NCBI RefSeq assembly: GCF_022758295.1
Contig: NZ_JALDWJ010000001.1
Coordinates: forward strand, 124,001-188,000
Source: Lysobacter sp. CFH 32150
Lineage (GTDB): Bacteria > Pseudomonadota > Gammaproteobacteria > Xanthomonadales > Xanthomonadaceae
Length of the DNA stretch: 64,000 bases
Direction: 5' to 3'
Shown piece after piece: positions 27,906 to 37,912 of the stretch (the first letter of the stretch is position 1; each line of letters opens with the position of its first letter). Both the position numbers and the translations under genes were made by a program. Below the pieces are notes generated by a model that was not told the origin of the DNA, did no database searches, and saw nothing but the letters and a program-made list of their open reading frames with translations.

Positions 27906-28553
27906 CTACAGCGCGTATGCGGGATCGGTCAAACCGTATTGGCTGGCTACCCGTGCCAAGGCGATGTTGTCGTTGATCGACAACTTCTCGAACAACCTCG
28001 TCTTGTGCGTATTAACCGTCTTCGCGCTCAAACTCAGGCGCTTGGCGATGTCTTCCTGGCGCAAGCCTTGCGTCAGCAACAGCGCGATTTCCATTTCACG
28101 CGGCGACAGCGCATCGAATGGCGAATCGCCACCGCCGATCCCCGACAAGGCCAGGTTCTGCGCAATGGCACTGGCGAGGTAGCGCTTGCCACGGGCGACG
28201 TCACGCACCGCACACAGCAATTCGGCGGCATCGCCACCCTTGCCCACATAGCCGGATGCACCTGCTGCAATCAAACGCTTCGGCAGCGGCCCATCCTCGA
28301 GCACCGAGACAATGATCACGCGCGTGCCGTAATCGCCCCTGACGATACGTTCCGTGATTTCGAGTCCGCTCACGCCGGGCAAATGCAGATCGCACAGCAC
28401 GATATCCGGTTTCAATTTGCGGATCTGCGGTAGCGCTTCCTCGCCACTCTCGGCTTCGCCGAGCACTTCGATGTCGGTTTCTGCCGACAGGATCATGCGC
28501 ATGCCGGTTCGCACCAACGCATGGTCGTCCACGATAAAAACGCGGATGGTCAT
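27906..28553 (-). CDS. NarL/FixJ-type response regulator, GacA/UvrY-like
   Basis: 215 residues. The receiver domain has the acidic pair D9/D10, phospho-acceptor Asp55 (IVLCDLHLPG), and the conserved lysine in GASGYVGKGG. A LuxR-type helix-turn-helix follows (about 150-205, LSPREMEIALLLTQGLRQEDIA). The sequence is closest in my reading to GacA/UvrY, which with BarA/GacS drives small RNAs of the Csr system. In E. coli uvrY sits before uvrC; here it is 26 kb away, next to rne. The ATG at 28553 fits MTIRVFIVDDHALVR. Confidence 0.93.
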   Translation of the reverse strand: MTIRVFIVDDHALVRTGMRMILSAETDIEVLGEAESGEEALPQIRKLKPDIVLCDLHLPGVSGLEITERIVRGDYGTRVIIVSVLEDGPLPKRLIAAGASGYVGKGGDAAELLCAVRDVARGKRYLASAIAQNLALSGIGGGDSPFDALSPREMEIALLLTQGLRQEDIAKRLSLSAKTVNTHKTRLFEKLSINDNIALARVASQYGLTDPAYAL

Positions 28554-28686
28554 CCTTTTCCCCGTGAGTCTCCCTTGGAGATCGAGGCTACCTGCCGTCG
28601 GGTGCGGCTGCAACAAGTGGCTTGCGGCCCTTTTGGGCCGTCGCCTGCCGATGCACACTGTCGCGATCCAAATACAGGGGCCTTCC

Positions 28687-29592
28687 ATGTCACTGCAACG
28701 CCTGTTCACCATCGCATCGTTGGTCCTGCTCGCCGGCTGCGCGTCGGCTCAACCCTCATCGCAGGCGGTTGCGCCAACGTCTGGCAACCCAGCTTCACCC
28801 TGGCTTGCCGACGTCACGGCGATGACGGAAGCCAGCGATAACACACGGCGCCGCGAAGCCATCCAGCGTCGCCTCGATGAGCTCGGCATCGCCTGGCGCA
28901 CCGTATCGTTCACGATAGAACGCCAGCACGGCACCAATCTGCTGGCCAAGCTCGATGGGCCTGATTCCGCCCCGTTGCTGATGCTCGGTGCGCATTTCGA
29001 TCGGGTCGGCGTCGGTCGCGGCGCCACCGACAACGCTTCCGGCAGCGCCACCGTGCTTGCTCTCGCTCAACGCCTGAAGGCACGTCCATTGGCGAATCAT
29101 CGGGTCGCGATCTCGTTCTGGGACCTGGAGGAACGCGGCCTGCTCGGCTCCAAGGCCTATATCGCCAATGGCGGCACGAAGCCGGCCTTGTACGTCAATT
29201 TCGACGTCTTCGGTTGGGGCGATACGCTATGGATGATGAGCCCGGATGCGACACACCCGCTCATCGCCGCCAGCCAAAGCGCGACACGTTCGGCCGGTAT
29301 TGGTCTCAGCGCTGGCCCCCAGTACCCGCCCACCGATCATCTCGCCTTCCTCAAGGCGAAGTGGCCAGCGGTGTCCTATTCACTCGTCGGCGCGGATGAG
29401 ATTCCACGCATCCTCGAAGTGTTTGCCGGCAAGAAGCCTGCCCAAGGCCCCAAGGTGATGCAGGTGATCCATAGCGACGCCGATACGATCGAACAAATCG
29501 ACGTCGCCGCCGTCACCAGTGGCATCGACGCAGTCGAGGCGGCGCTGCGGCAATGGGATGCCGGTACGACAGCGGCGGCGGCTACGCAATAA
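28687..29592 (+). CDS. M28-family zinc aminopeptidase, lipoprotein
   Basis: 301 residues. The lipobox LLAGC gives an acylated cysteine near residue 18. M28 zinc ligands are visible in order: H in GAHFDRV, D in TDNASGSA, E-E in DLEERGLLG, D in VNFDVFGWGD and H in VIHSDADT. The likely role is trimming peptides at the cell surface or periplasm. It is shorter than Vibrio or Aeromonas leucine aminopeptidases and lacks a PPC domain. A frame extending upstream to 28354 overlaps the response regulator and is not used. Confidence 0.92.
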   Translation: MSLQRLFTIASLVLLAGCASAQPSSQAVAPTSGNPASPWLADVTAMTEASDNTRRREAIQRRLDELGIAWRTVSFTIERQHGTNLLAKLDGPDSAPLLMLGAHFDRVGVGRGATDNASGSATVLALAQRLKARPLANHRVAISFWDLEERGLLGSKAYIANGGTKPALYVNFDVFGWGDTLWMMSPDATHPLIAASQSATRSAGIGLSAGPQYPPTDHLAFLKAKWPAVSYSLVGADEIPRILEVFAGKKPAQGPKVMQVIHSDADTIEQIDVAAVTSGIDAVEAALRQWDAGTTAAAATQ

Positions 29593-29597
29593 AAAAG

Positions 29598-29620
29598 AAA
29601 GGGCCCGCTGGGCCCTTTCC
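29598..29620. terminator. Bidirectional terminator between the M28 gene and tRNA-Ser
   Basis: Nine-bp stem AAAGGGCCC / GGGCCCTTT with a GCT loop; A-rich on the left and T-containing on the right, so it can serve both the peptidase gene and the convergent tRNA-Ser. Confidence 0.85.
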
Positions 29621-29626
29621 ATAAGT

Positions 29627-29716
29627 TGGCGGAGAGAGTGGGATTCGAACCCACGGTGGTATCGCTACCACGGCGGTTTTCAAGACCGCTGCCTTAAACC
29701 GCTCGGCCATCTCTCC
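29627..29716 (-). tRNA. tRNA-Ser (UGA)
   Basis: 90-base class II tRNA including encoded CCA. The acceptor arm pairs GGAGAGA with TCTCTCC, the anticodon loop CTTGAAA gives UGA, there is a long variable arm (GTGGTAGCGATACCAC) and a T-loop GGGTTCGAATCCC. Confidence 0.97.
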
Positions 29717-29753
29717 GAGGCGCGCATTCTCGCATGCCGTCGTGCGTTTTCGC

Positions 29754-30728
29754 CTAGTGCGCACCGCGGCGCGCGACCGGCTCCGGGCACGGCTTGCCTT
29801 TGATTTCGCTGCATTGCAGCCGCGCCGATTCCAGCAACGGCGGCAGTTTCTCGGCGAGGAAGTCGATGAACACCCGTACCGCCGGCAACAGGCCACGGCG
29901 CGAGGCGAACACGATATGCGCGATGCCTTGCGGCAGGCGCCATTCGGGCAGCACCACTTCGAGTTCGCCGCTGCGCACCGCATCGGCGCACAGGGTCTCC
30001 GGCAGCATGGTGATTCCGAGTCCCTGTTTCGCCAGCGCCATCAGCATCGGGAAATCGAAACCGGATACGCGCGGCTTCAGGTCGATCCGCCGAGTTTCGC
30101 CATCCGCGCCTTGCAGCTCCCAGCGCTGGCGCACCTCGTCCTCGTTCATGCTCAGGGTGACGTGGTCGTTCAATTCGTCAGGGTCGCGCGGGCGGCCGGC
30201 GCGGTCGAGGTATTTCGGGCTTGCCACCAGCAACTCCTGGATCTGGCCGAAGCTGCGCATCACCAGGCTGCCGTCGTCGTCGAGCTTGTTGCGCACGCGC
30301 AGCGCAACGTCGAAACCTTCGTTGATCACATCGACGCGGCGATTGCTGACATGCATCTGCACGCGCACTTCCGGGTACTTGGCGAGGAATTCCGGCAAAA
30401 GCTTGGGCATTGACTGCTGCGCGATCCCGACCGGCACGCTGACCCGCACCACCCCACGCGGCTCGGCGCTGAGCCGGTCGACGACTTCGCGCGCTGCCTG
30501 TGCTTCGGCCAGCATCGATTGCGCGTGCCGGTGCACGCTGGTCCCGACGTCGGTGACGGCAAAGCGGCGTGTCGAACGCTGCAACAGGCGCACGCCGAGT
30601 TCTTCCTCGAGGTGGCTGATGCGCCGGCTCAGCCGCGACTTCGGAATACCGAGCGCACGTTCGGCCGCGGCGAAACCACCGTGGTCGACCACGGCAGCAA
30701 AGTAATAGAGATCGTTCAGGTCGTTCAT
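29754..30728 (-). CDS. LysR-family transcriptional regulator
   Basis: 324 residues. The winged helix-turn-helix at 1-62 reads MNDLNDLYYFAAVVDHGG then AAERALGIPKSRLSRRISHLE, followed by a periplasmic-binding-protein-like effector domain (90-300). It is divergent from an azoreductase gene 126 bases away, the standard LysR arrangement, so it probably regulates that gene and itself. A longer frame reading through the azoreductase region is a shadow; the ATG at 30728 matches the family. It belongs to the CrgA/DsdC-like class by eye; the inducer is unknown. Confidence 0.94.
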   Translation of the reverse strand: MNDLNDLYYFAAVVDHGGFAAAERALGIPKSRLSRRISHLEEELGVRLLQRSTRRFAVTDVGTSVHRHAQSMLAEAQAAREVVDRLSAEPRGVVRVSVPVGIAQQSMPKLLPEFLAKYPEVRVQMHVSNRRVDVINEGFDVALRVRNKLDDDGSLVMRSFGQIQELLVASPKYLDRAGRPRDPDELNDHVTLSMNEDEVRQRWELQGADGETRRIDLKPRVSGFDFPMLMALAKQGLGITMLPETLCADAVRSGELEVVLPEWRLPQGIAHIVFASRRGLLPAVRVFIDFLAEKLPPLLESARLQCSEIKGKPCPEPVARRGAH

Positions 30729-30854
30729 GGCTGGCTCCCGGTCCGTTCGTTCTACTGGCAGAACGATTAGTGGTATTAGACCGCCTTTATTCCAAATTAG
30801 CAACAGCCTAACTTGCTTCCCAACGGCGGACCGCCGTCCCATCGGGAGCAAACC
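30729..30854. promoter_or_regulatory. LysR/azoreductase intergenic region
   Basis: 126 bases, AT-richer than its surroundings. Around 30758-30790 there is an interrupted dyad-like stretch (CAGAACGATTAGTGG ... TATTCCAAATTAG) where a LysR T-N11-A site would be expected. No single site stands out, so only the position argues for a regulatory role. Confidence 0.4.
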
Positions 30855-31433
30855 ATGAAACTGCTGCATCTGGATTCCAGCGCCCTCGGCGCCAATTCCG
30901 TCACTCGCGAGCTGTCCGCAGCCATTGTCGCGCGTTGGCAGGACGCCCTGCCCGGCCTGAGCGTCGAGTACCGCGACCTCGACGCCAATCCAGTGCCACA
31001 CCTGACCGGCCGCTCGCTGGCCAAGGCCGATCCGGCCGAAACCGCTGACGCCGCGCACGTGATGCAGCAATTCCTCGGCGCCGACGTGATCGTGATCGGT
31101 GCGCCCATGTACAACTTTGGCGTGCCATCGACGCTGAAGGCCTGGATCGACCGCATCGCGATCGCTGGTACGACGTTCCGCTATACCGAATCGGGACCCC
31201 AGGGCCTGGCCGGCGGCAAGCGCGTAGTCATCGCAAGTGGGCGTGGTGGCATCCATGGCAATGGACCGGCCGATTTCCAGGAGAACTACCTGCGCCACTT
31301 GTTCGGCTTCCTCGGCATCACGCAGGTCGAATTCGTCCGTGCCGAGGGCGTGGGCTATTCGCCGCAGCATCGCATCGACGCGCTGGCGGCGGCGCATGCA
31401 TCGATCCCGGCGCCTATACGCGAAGCGGCGTGA
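30855..31433 (+). CDS. azoR: FMN-dependent NADH-azoreductase
   Basis: 192 residues of the flavodoxin-2 (AzoR/quinone reductase) family. FMN phosphate loop LDSSALGANSVTREL at the N-terminus, PMYNFGVPSTLKAWIDR in the middle (FMN ring contact) and SGRGGIHG later are all typical of AzoR. It reduces quinones and azo or nitro compounds by two-electron transfer with NADH. The ATG at 30855 has GGGAGCA upstream. The LysR gene is divergent, so induction by an electrophile or quinone is likely. Confidence 0.95.
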   Translation: MKLLHLDSSALGANSVTRELSAAIVARWQDALPGLSVEYRDLDANPVPHLTGRSLAKADPAETADAAHVMQQFLGADVIVIGAPMYNFGVPSTLKAWIDRIAIAGTTFRYTESGPQGLAGGKRVVIASGRGGIHGNGPADFQENYLRHLFGFLGITQVEFVRAEGVGYSPQHRIDALAAAHASIPAPIREAA

Positions 31434-31456
31434 GTCCTCGCCTACGCCGGAAACGC

Positions 31457-31484
31457 AACGGGCCCGCATTGCGGGCCCGTTTTG
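31457..31484. terminator. Bidirectional terminator between azoR and serS
   Basis: Twelve-bp stem AACGGGCCCGCA / TGCGGGCCCGTT followed by TTT, 24 bases after the azoR stop and 18 bases beyond the end of serS. Confidence 0.85.
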
Positions 31485-31501
31485 ATGGACGACACTGCGT
31501 A

Positions 31502-32794
<1,293 letters not shown>

Positions 32795-32924
32795 TTAGTC
32801 GACAGCGAACGGAAGCTGAATTATCGCGTGTTGCGAGACCGAATGCCGCCGAACCCGCTACTTGGCCTGTGCCAGAATCCAAGCCCTGGCCTCCCTTGAA
32901 TCCCCCATACAACCGGAAGTGCCG

Positions 32925-33551
32925 ATGTCCGCCTCCCCCTCGCACATCGGCGGGTCACCCCGCCCGCCATTGTGGCGCCCTTCGCGCACCACGCTGCTGA
33001 TCGCCGGCGGCGCATTCGTGCTCGGCCTGCTGCTGTTCCTGGTGCTATGGATGACCCAGCGCAGCAACCAGGATTTTTATCGTGCCCCGGTGGCACCGAC
33101 CAGCGACGCTCCGGTGTTCGCGCCGCTGCCGGTCCCGTTACCGGCAACCGGACAGCCGGCCGGCGCCAGTGGCCTCGAGGAACCTGATGAAGACGCGCTC
33201 GCCGAGCGCCCGCAACTCATCGAGCAAGCACCGTCGCCGCCACCAGCACCTGCACCCACCACGACGCGGCCGGTGGCCAGCGCCAATCCTGTCCCGGTTT
33301 CCTCGCCTTCGCCGCGCTACCCACAAGACGCATTGCGGCGGCGCGAAAGCGGCAAAGTCATGGTGCGGATCGAAGTGGGTCCCGACGGCGTGCCGACAGC
33401 GACCAGCATCGTGGAAAGCAGCCAGTCGCGTGCGCTCGACAAGGCAGCGTTGGATGCAGTGAAGCGCTGGCGTTTTCGCCCAGCGATGGTCGATGGTCAA
33501 CCGGCCGTTGGCAGCGTCGTGGTGCCGATCGAGTTCAATCTCGACCGCTGA
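32925..33551 (+). CDS. TonB-family energy transducer (copy 1)
   Basis: 208 residues: cytoplasmic start, one membrane helix (about 24-45, LLIAGGAFVLGLLLFLVLW), a Pro-rich linker (70-120) and a TonB C-terminal domain (about 128-206) with YPQDALRRRESGKVMVRIEVGPDG and LDKAALDAVKRWRF. The helix lacks the classical TonB SxxxH pattern, so coupling to ExbBD is uncertain. It is followed by a paralogue 112 bases downstream; no receptor gene is nearby. The ATG at 32925 is preferred to an upstream in-frame start. Confidence 0.9.
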   Translation: MSASPSHIGGSPRPPLWRPSRTTLLIAGGAFVLGLLLFLVLWMTQRSNQDFYRAPVAPTSDAPVFAPLPVPLPATGQPAGASGLEEPDEDALAERPQLIEQAPSPPPAPAPTTTRPVASANPVPVSSPSPRYPQDALRRRESGKVMVRIEVGPDGVPTATSIVESSQSRALDKAALDAVKRWRFRPAMVDGQPAVGSVVVPIEFNLDR

Positions 33552-33662
33552 TTCATTGCTCCGCCGGTCAGCGATGTGAACGCTGCTTTCATGCCGCGCT
33601 CACGATGCGACGACAACTTCGCGTGCATAACTCGTTCGTCCCATTGCGACGGGAGAACGGTC

Positions 33663-34232
33663 ATGGCGAGCAATACGACGGTCGATAACTCCGCAGCAGC
33701 GGTGGAGCCGAGCAACCAACGTCAAACGAACCTGCGGGCGTTGCTACTGGTGTTGCTCGCCGCATTGTTATTCGCCTGGTGGTGGTTCGATTTGCGCGAG
33801 CCATTAGTGCCGAGCGGTGGCGAGGTCAATCCGCCGACGGTCACGATTGGGCCGGATGAAATCGTTCCTGCACCGGCCAGCAAGCCCAGCGCTGTAGCGA
33901 CGGCACCGAAGGCAACCACCAAACCGAAGCCGCGCATACCGTCTACGACGACGGCACGGCCGTTCGCCAGCAATCCGGTGCCGAAATATCCGGCTGCCGC
34001 CCTTCGCAGGAACGAAGGCGGGACGGTGTTGCTGCGCGTCATCGTTGGCAGCGATGGCACGCCGACCGATATCGACGTGGCACAACGCAGCGGTTCACGC
34101 GAGCTCGATCGCGCCGCCATCACTGCCGTGCGCAAGTGGCAGTTCAATCCGGCCACGCGCAATGGCCAGCCGGTGGCGTCGACGGTTGAAGTGCCGATCG
34201 AGTTCCGGCCGTCCACGTTGGCTTCGCTCTAG
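33663..34232 (+). CDS. TonB-family energy transducer (copy 2)
   Basis: 189 residues with the same plan as copy 1: one helix (about 24-41, LRALLLVLLAALLFAWWWF), a short Pro/Lys linker and a TonB domain with YPAAALRRNEGGTVLLRVIVGSDG and LDRAAITAVRKWQFNPA. The two proteins look like a tandem duplication that diverged strongly outside the C-terminal domain. The end overlaps aroA by four bases on the opposite strand. The receptor is unknown. Confidence 0.9.
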   Translation: MASNTTVDNSAAAVEPSNQRQTNLRALLLVLLAALLFAWWWFDLREPLVPSGGEVNPPTVTIGPDEIVPAPASKPSAVATAPKATTKPKPRIPSTTTARPFASNPVPKYPAAALRRNEGGTVLLRVIVGSDGTPTDIDVAQRSGSRELDRAAITAVRKWQFNPATRNGQPVASTVEVPIEFRPSTLASL

Positions 34233-35536
34233 TCGAACGGCTTGACGTTCATCCCCGCCGCGCGTGCGAGCGCGTCGAAGCCCGGGAATGAAGTTGCGAC
34301 GTTGGAGACATCGCCGATGCGCACTTCGCCATCGGCGAGTTGCGCTGCGATCGCGAATGCCATGGCGATGCGATGATCGCCGTGGCTGTCGATGCGGCCT
34401 CCGTGCACGCGACCACCATGGATGGTCGCGCCATCCGGAGTTTCGTCGACGCTGATGCCTAGTGCACGCAACCCCGTCGCCATCGTCGCGATGCGGTCGG
34501 ATTCCTTGACCCGCAATTCCGCCGCGCCTCGCACGATGGTCGCGCCTTGCGCACAAGTCGCGGCGACGAACAGCGCCGGGAATTCATCGATCATGTCGGG
34601 CACATGCTCGACCGGCACTTCGATCCCGTGCAGCGCCGCATGCCGGATGACGAGGTCGGCGACAGGTTCGCCGCCCTGCTCGCTCGGGTTCTGTTCGACG
34701 ATATCCGCGCCCATCGCGCGCAAGACATGCAACAACCCGGTGCGGCGAGGATTCATGCCGACGCGTTGCAGGCGCAGCTCGGAACCCGGTACCAACGTCG
34801 CGGCGACGATGAAGAATGCCGCCGAGGAAAAGTCCGCGGGTACGTGCACGTCGGTCGCGCGCAAACGATGGCCGCCGGACAGGCGGGCAAAACCTGGCGC
34901 GAATTCAATCGGCCAGCCGAATGCGGCGAGCATGCGCTCGGTGTAGTCGCGGGTTGGATGGGGTTCGCGCACCGTGGTGTCGCCATGCGCGTACAACCCC
35001 GCAAGCAGGATCGCGGACTTGACCTGAGCGCTGGCAACCTCAGTTGTGTAATCAATTCCTTGCAATACATGGTTGCCATGAACACGCAAGGGAGGCAGGC
35101 CGCCTTCATTCGCCTCGATCCTGGCACCCATGCGGCTTAGCGGATCGATCACGCGACGCATCGGACGCCGCGACAACGACTCGTCACCGATCAGCACGCA
35201 ATCGAACCGCTGTCCCGCCAGCACGCCGGTCAACAAACGCATGCCGGTGCCGGCGTTGCCGCAGTCCAGTGGTGCGTTGGACGCCTGCAGCCCGTCGATG
35301 CCGACGCCGTGCACGATCCTCACGCCGTCGCTGGCCGTTTCGATACGCACCCCTAGCTGGCGAAAGATTGCGGCGGTGGCGCGGGTGTCCTCGCCTTCGA
35401 GGAACCCCTCGATACGCGACACACCGTCGGCAAGCGCCGCGAACATGATCGCGCGATGCGATACGGACTTGTCGCCGGGAACATCAAGCGTGCCGCGCAA
35501 AGACGTGCTGGGCGACGCGATCCAATCAAGGCCCAT
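34229..35536 (-). CDS. aroA: 3-phosphoshikimate 1-carboxyvinyltransferase (EPSP synthase)
   Basis: 435 residues. N-terminal LDVPGDKSVSHRAIMFAALADG holds the shikimate-phosphate-binding lysine; DCGNAGTGMRLLTGVLAGQ and GDESLSRRPMRRVIDPL are the two EPSPS signatures. It has GNAGTGMR, as in class II or xanthomonad-like enzymes; class I carries GNAGTAMR. It joins shikimate-3-phosphate to phosphoenolpyruvate. It is last in serC-pheA-hisC-aroA, seven bases after hisC. Confidence 0.97.
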   Translation of the reverse strand: MGLDWIASPSTSLRGTLDVPGDKSVSHRAIMFAALADGVSRIEGFLEGEDTRATAAIFRQLGVRIETASDGVRIVHGVGIDGLQASNAPLDCGNAGTGMRLLTGVLAGQRFDCVLIGDESLSRRPMRRVIDPLSRMGARIEANEGGLPPLRVHGNHVLQGIDYTTEVASAQVKSAILLAGLYAHGDTTVREPHPTRDYTERMLAAFGWPIEFAPGFARLSGGHRLRATDVHVPADFSSAAFFIVAATLVPGSELRLQRVGMNPRRTGLLHVLRAMGADIVEQNPSEQGGEPVADLVIRHAALHGIEVPVEHVPDMIDEFPALFVAATCAQGATIVRGAAELRVKESDRIATMATGLRALGISVDETPDGATIHGGRVHGGRIDSHGDHRIAMAFAIAAQLADGEVRIGDVSNVATSFPGFDALARAAGMNVKPFD

Positions 35537-35543
35537 AGCGTGC

Positions 35544-36713
35544 TTACCTGGTCGCGTCGAGCGCTTGCAGCAGCCGGCGGTTCTCGCCTTCGTCGCCGAC
35601 AGTGATGCGCAGGCATTCCGGCAAACCGTAACCTCCCATCGGCCGCACGACTACGCCCTGCTGCAGCAACGAAGCTTCGATCTGCGGCGTGTCCGGGCCA
35701 AATTCGACCAGCAGAAAATTGGTCTGCGCCGGATGCACGAACCAGCCGCGAGCGCGGAACGCCTCCGCCAAAACCGCTCGCTGTTCGGCATTGCGGGCCA
35801 GCGACCATTGCAGGTGCGCGTCATCGTCGAGTGCGGCCTCTGCAGCCGCCAACCCGACCATATTCACGTTGAAGCTCTCGCGCACGCGCTCCATCACGGC
35901 GATCAAGCCGGGGTGCGCGACCGCATAACCGACACGCAGTCCGGCGAGCGCGTAAGCCTTGCTGAACGTGCGGGTGACGATCAGGTTCGGGTGTGCCCCC
36001 AGCAGCGCCAGCGCCGAAGCGTAATCCGGCGCATCGGCGAACTCAGCGTAAGCCTCGTCGACCACGACCAGGACGTCCCCGGGCACCCGCTGCATGAACG
36101 CCGCGAATGCATCGGCGTCGAACCATGTACCGGTCGGGTTATTGGGGTTGGCTACGTACAGCAGCCGAGTCGCCGGCGTGATCGCCGCGGCGAGTGCATC
36201 GATGTCATGGCCGCGCGCCATGGCGTGCGTACGCGGGAGCGCGGGCGCAAGGCGCAGAGCCGCACCAGCACATTGCGCGGCAAGCGCATAGACGGCGAAG
36301 CCGTATTGCGATGCGACGACATCGCTGCCGGGCCCGGCGAACACCTGCGCGAACTGCATCAGCAGTTCGTGCGAACCATTGCCAAGCAGGAGTTGCGTGG
36401 TATCGACACCATGCTTCGTCGCCAAGGCTCGTTTGAGATCGCCGCCAAGCGGATCGGGATAGCGATGCAGCTCGTGCATGACATCGAGCATGGCCGCACG
36501 CGCCGCCGGAGAGGCGCCATACGGGTTTTCGTTGGAGCCGAGCTCCACCAGCATCCGATCCTGGAAACGTCGCCGCCATGCAACCAGGTCGTGGCCTGGA
36601 TCGTAGGCGCGCAGCCGCTGCACGCCCGGCTGCGCTAAGGCGGCAAAGAAGGCTTCGTCGCGTGGTGCCGTGGTCACAGCATCCGTTGTCACTGCATCCG
36701 CCACTGTGTTCAC
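35544..36713 (-). CDS. hisC: Histidinol-phosphate / aromatic aminotransferase
   Basis: 389-residue fold-type I PLP enzyme. LGSNENPYGASPAARAAM (N-terminal substrate segment), NPNNPTGTWFD and the PLP lysine in TFSKAYALAGLRVGYA are diagnostic of the HisC branch. The GTG at 36713 overlaps the pheA stop codon (GTGA), indicating translational coupling. Placed between pheA and aroA, it may also aminate phenylpyruvate or hydroxyphenylpyruvate; a histidine operon copy may exist elsewhere. Confidence 0.93.
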   Translation of the reverse strand: MNTVADAVTTDAVTTAPRDEAFFAALAQPGVQRLRAYDPGHDLVAWRRRFQDRMLVELGSNENPYGASPAARAAMLDVMHELHRYPDPLGGDLKRALATKHGVDTTQLLLGNGSHELLMQFAQVFAGPGSDVVASQYGFAVYALAAQCAGAALRLAPALPRTHAMARGHDIDALAAAITPATRLLYVANPNNPTGTWFDADAFAAFMQRVPGDVLVVVDEAYAEFADAPDYASALALLGAHPNLIVTRTFSKAYALAGLRVGYAVAHPGLIAVMERVRESFNVNMVGLAAAEAALDDDAHLQWSLARNAEQRAVLAEAFRARGWFVHPAQTNFLLVEFGPDTPQIEASLLQQGVVVRPMGGYGLPECLRITVGDEGENRRLLQALDATR

Positions 36714-37900
36714 GCGATCGCCACGGGATAGGAACCGAGCACCTTCACTTCCTGCGCGTACTCGGCCAATTCGTCCAGCGCACGATGCATGGCGTCCTCG
36801 CGGGCGTGACCTTCGATGTCGATGAAGAACGCGTATTGCCACAGTCCGGTGTGGCCTGGGCGCGATTCGATGCGGTTCATGCTCAGGCCGTGCTTCGCGA
36901 ACGGTGCCAGCACGTGGTACAGCGCGCCGGGTTGGTCCTTGATGAAGACCAGCAGCGAAGTGCGGTCATTTCCCGACGGCGTGAACAACTCACGGCCGAG
37001 CACGAGGAAGCGCGTGGTGTTGTCGGGCCGATCCTCGATCGGCCCGGCGACGTTCTTCAAGCCATACACGGTGCCCGCACTGACACCCGCGATCGCCGCG
37101 GCATCGTCGGCGTTGCGCGCGCGACGTGCAGCTTCGGCATTGCTCGACACCGGGATCGTTTCCGCCTTCGGCAAGTACTGGCGCAGCCAGGCCTTGCATT
37201 GCGCGAACGACTGCGGATGCGAATAGACGCGCTCGATGTCCTCGATGCGGCCGCTGCGCGACAGCAGGTGCTGGTGGATGCGCAGTTCGACTTCGCCGCA
37301 GATCTTCACCTTCGAGGTGAGGAACATGTCCAGCGTCGACTGGATCGTGCCCTGCGTGGAATTCTCGACCGGTACCACACCGAAGTCGGCATGGCCGGCT
37401 TCGACTTCCTGGAACACTTCCTCGATGCTCGCCAGCGGCAGGCCGTGGATGGAGTGGCCGAAATGCTTGTAGACCGCCTGCTGCGAATGCGTGCCCTCGG
37501 GACCGAGGAATCCGATCTTCAGCGGCTCCTGCTGCGCCAGGCAGGCGGACATGATTTCGCGGAACAGCCGCACCAGCATTTCATCGGCGAGCGGGCCGTG
37601 GTTGCGGTCGACGACGCGACGCAGCACCTGCGCCTCGCGCTCCGGCCGGTAGTAATCCACCGCCGCCGCGAGCTTGCCCTTGGCACGGCCGACCTGTCCG
37701 GCGAACTGCGCGCGTTCGACGATCAGGTCCTGGATGCTGCGGTCGATGCCGTCGATGCGTTCGCGCAGCGCGGCAAGATCGGGCGAAACGACAGGCGCTT
37801 CGGCCTGTCGTTTCGCCGCCTTCTTCGCAGGCGTGTTCTTTGCAGACCCGCTCTTCGAAGATGCGCTCTTCGGGGTTTTTGGCTTGTTGGCCATCGTCAT
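36710..37900 (-). CDS. pheA: Bifunctional chorismate mutase / prephenate dehydratase
   Basis: 396 residues. An unusual Lys/Ala/Ser-rich N-terminal extension (1-38) precedes the chorismate mutase domain (about 40-125, LRERIDGIDRSIQDLIVERA), the prephenate dehydratase domain (130-310, IGFLGPEGTHSQQA and the VPVENSTQGT motif) and an ACT regulatory domain (315-390, with the phenylalanine-binding ESRPGH). It makes phenylpyruvate. It starts 12 bases after serC. A start at 37894 (MANKPK) is equally possible. Feedback by phenylalanine through ESRP is family knowledge. Confidence 0.97.
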   Translation of the reverse strand: MTMANKPKTPKSASSKSGSAKNTPAKKAAKRQAEAPVVSPDLAALRERIDGIDRSIQDLIVERAQFAGQVGRAKGKLAAAVDYYRPEREAQVLRRVVDRNHGPLADEMLVRLFREIMSACLAQQEPLKIGFLGPEGTHSQQAVYKHFGHSIHGLPLASIEEVFQEVEAGHADFGVVPVENSTQGTIQSTLDMFLTSKVKICGEVELRIHQHLLSRSGRIEDIERVYSHPQSFAQCKAWLRQYLPKAETIPVSSNAEAARRARNADDAAAIAGVSAGTVYGLKNVAGPIEDRPDNTTRFLVLGRELFTPSGNDRTSLLVFIKDQPGALYHVLAPFAKHGLSMNRIESRPGHTGLWQYAFFIDIEGHAREDAMHRALDELAEYAQEVKVLGSYPVAIA

Positions 37901-37912
37901 CCGTGCCGTTTT

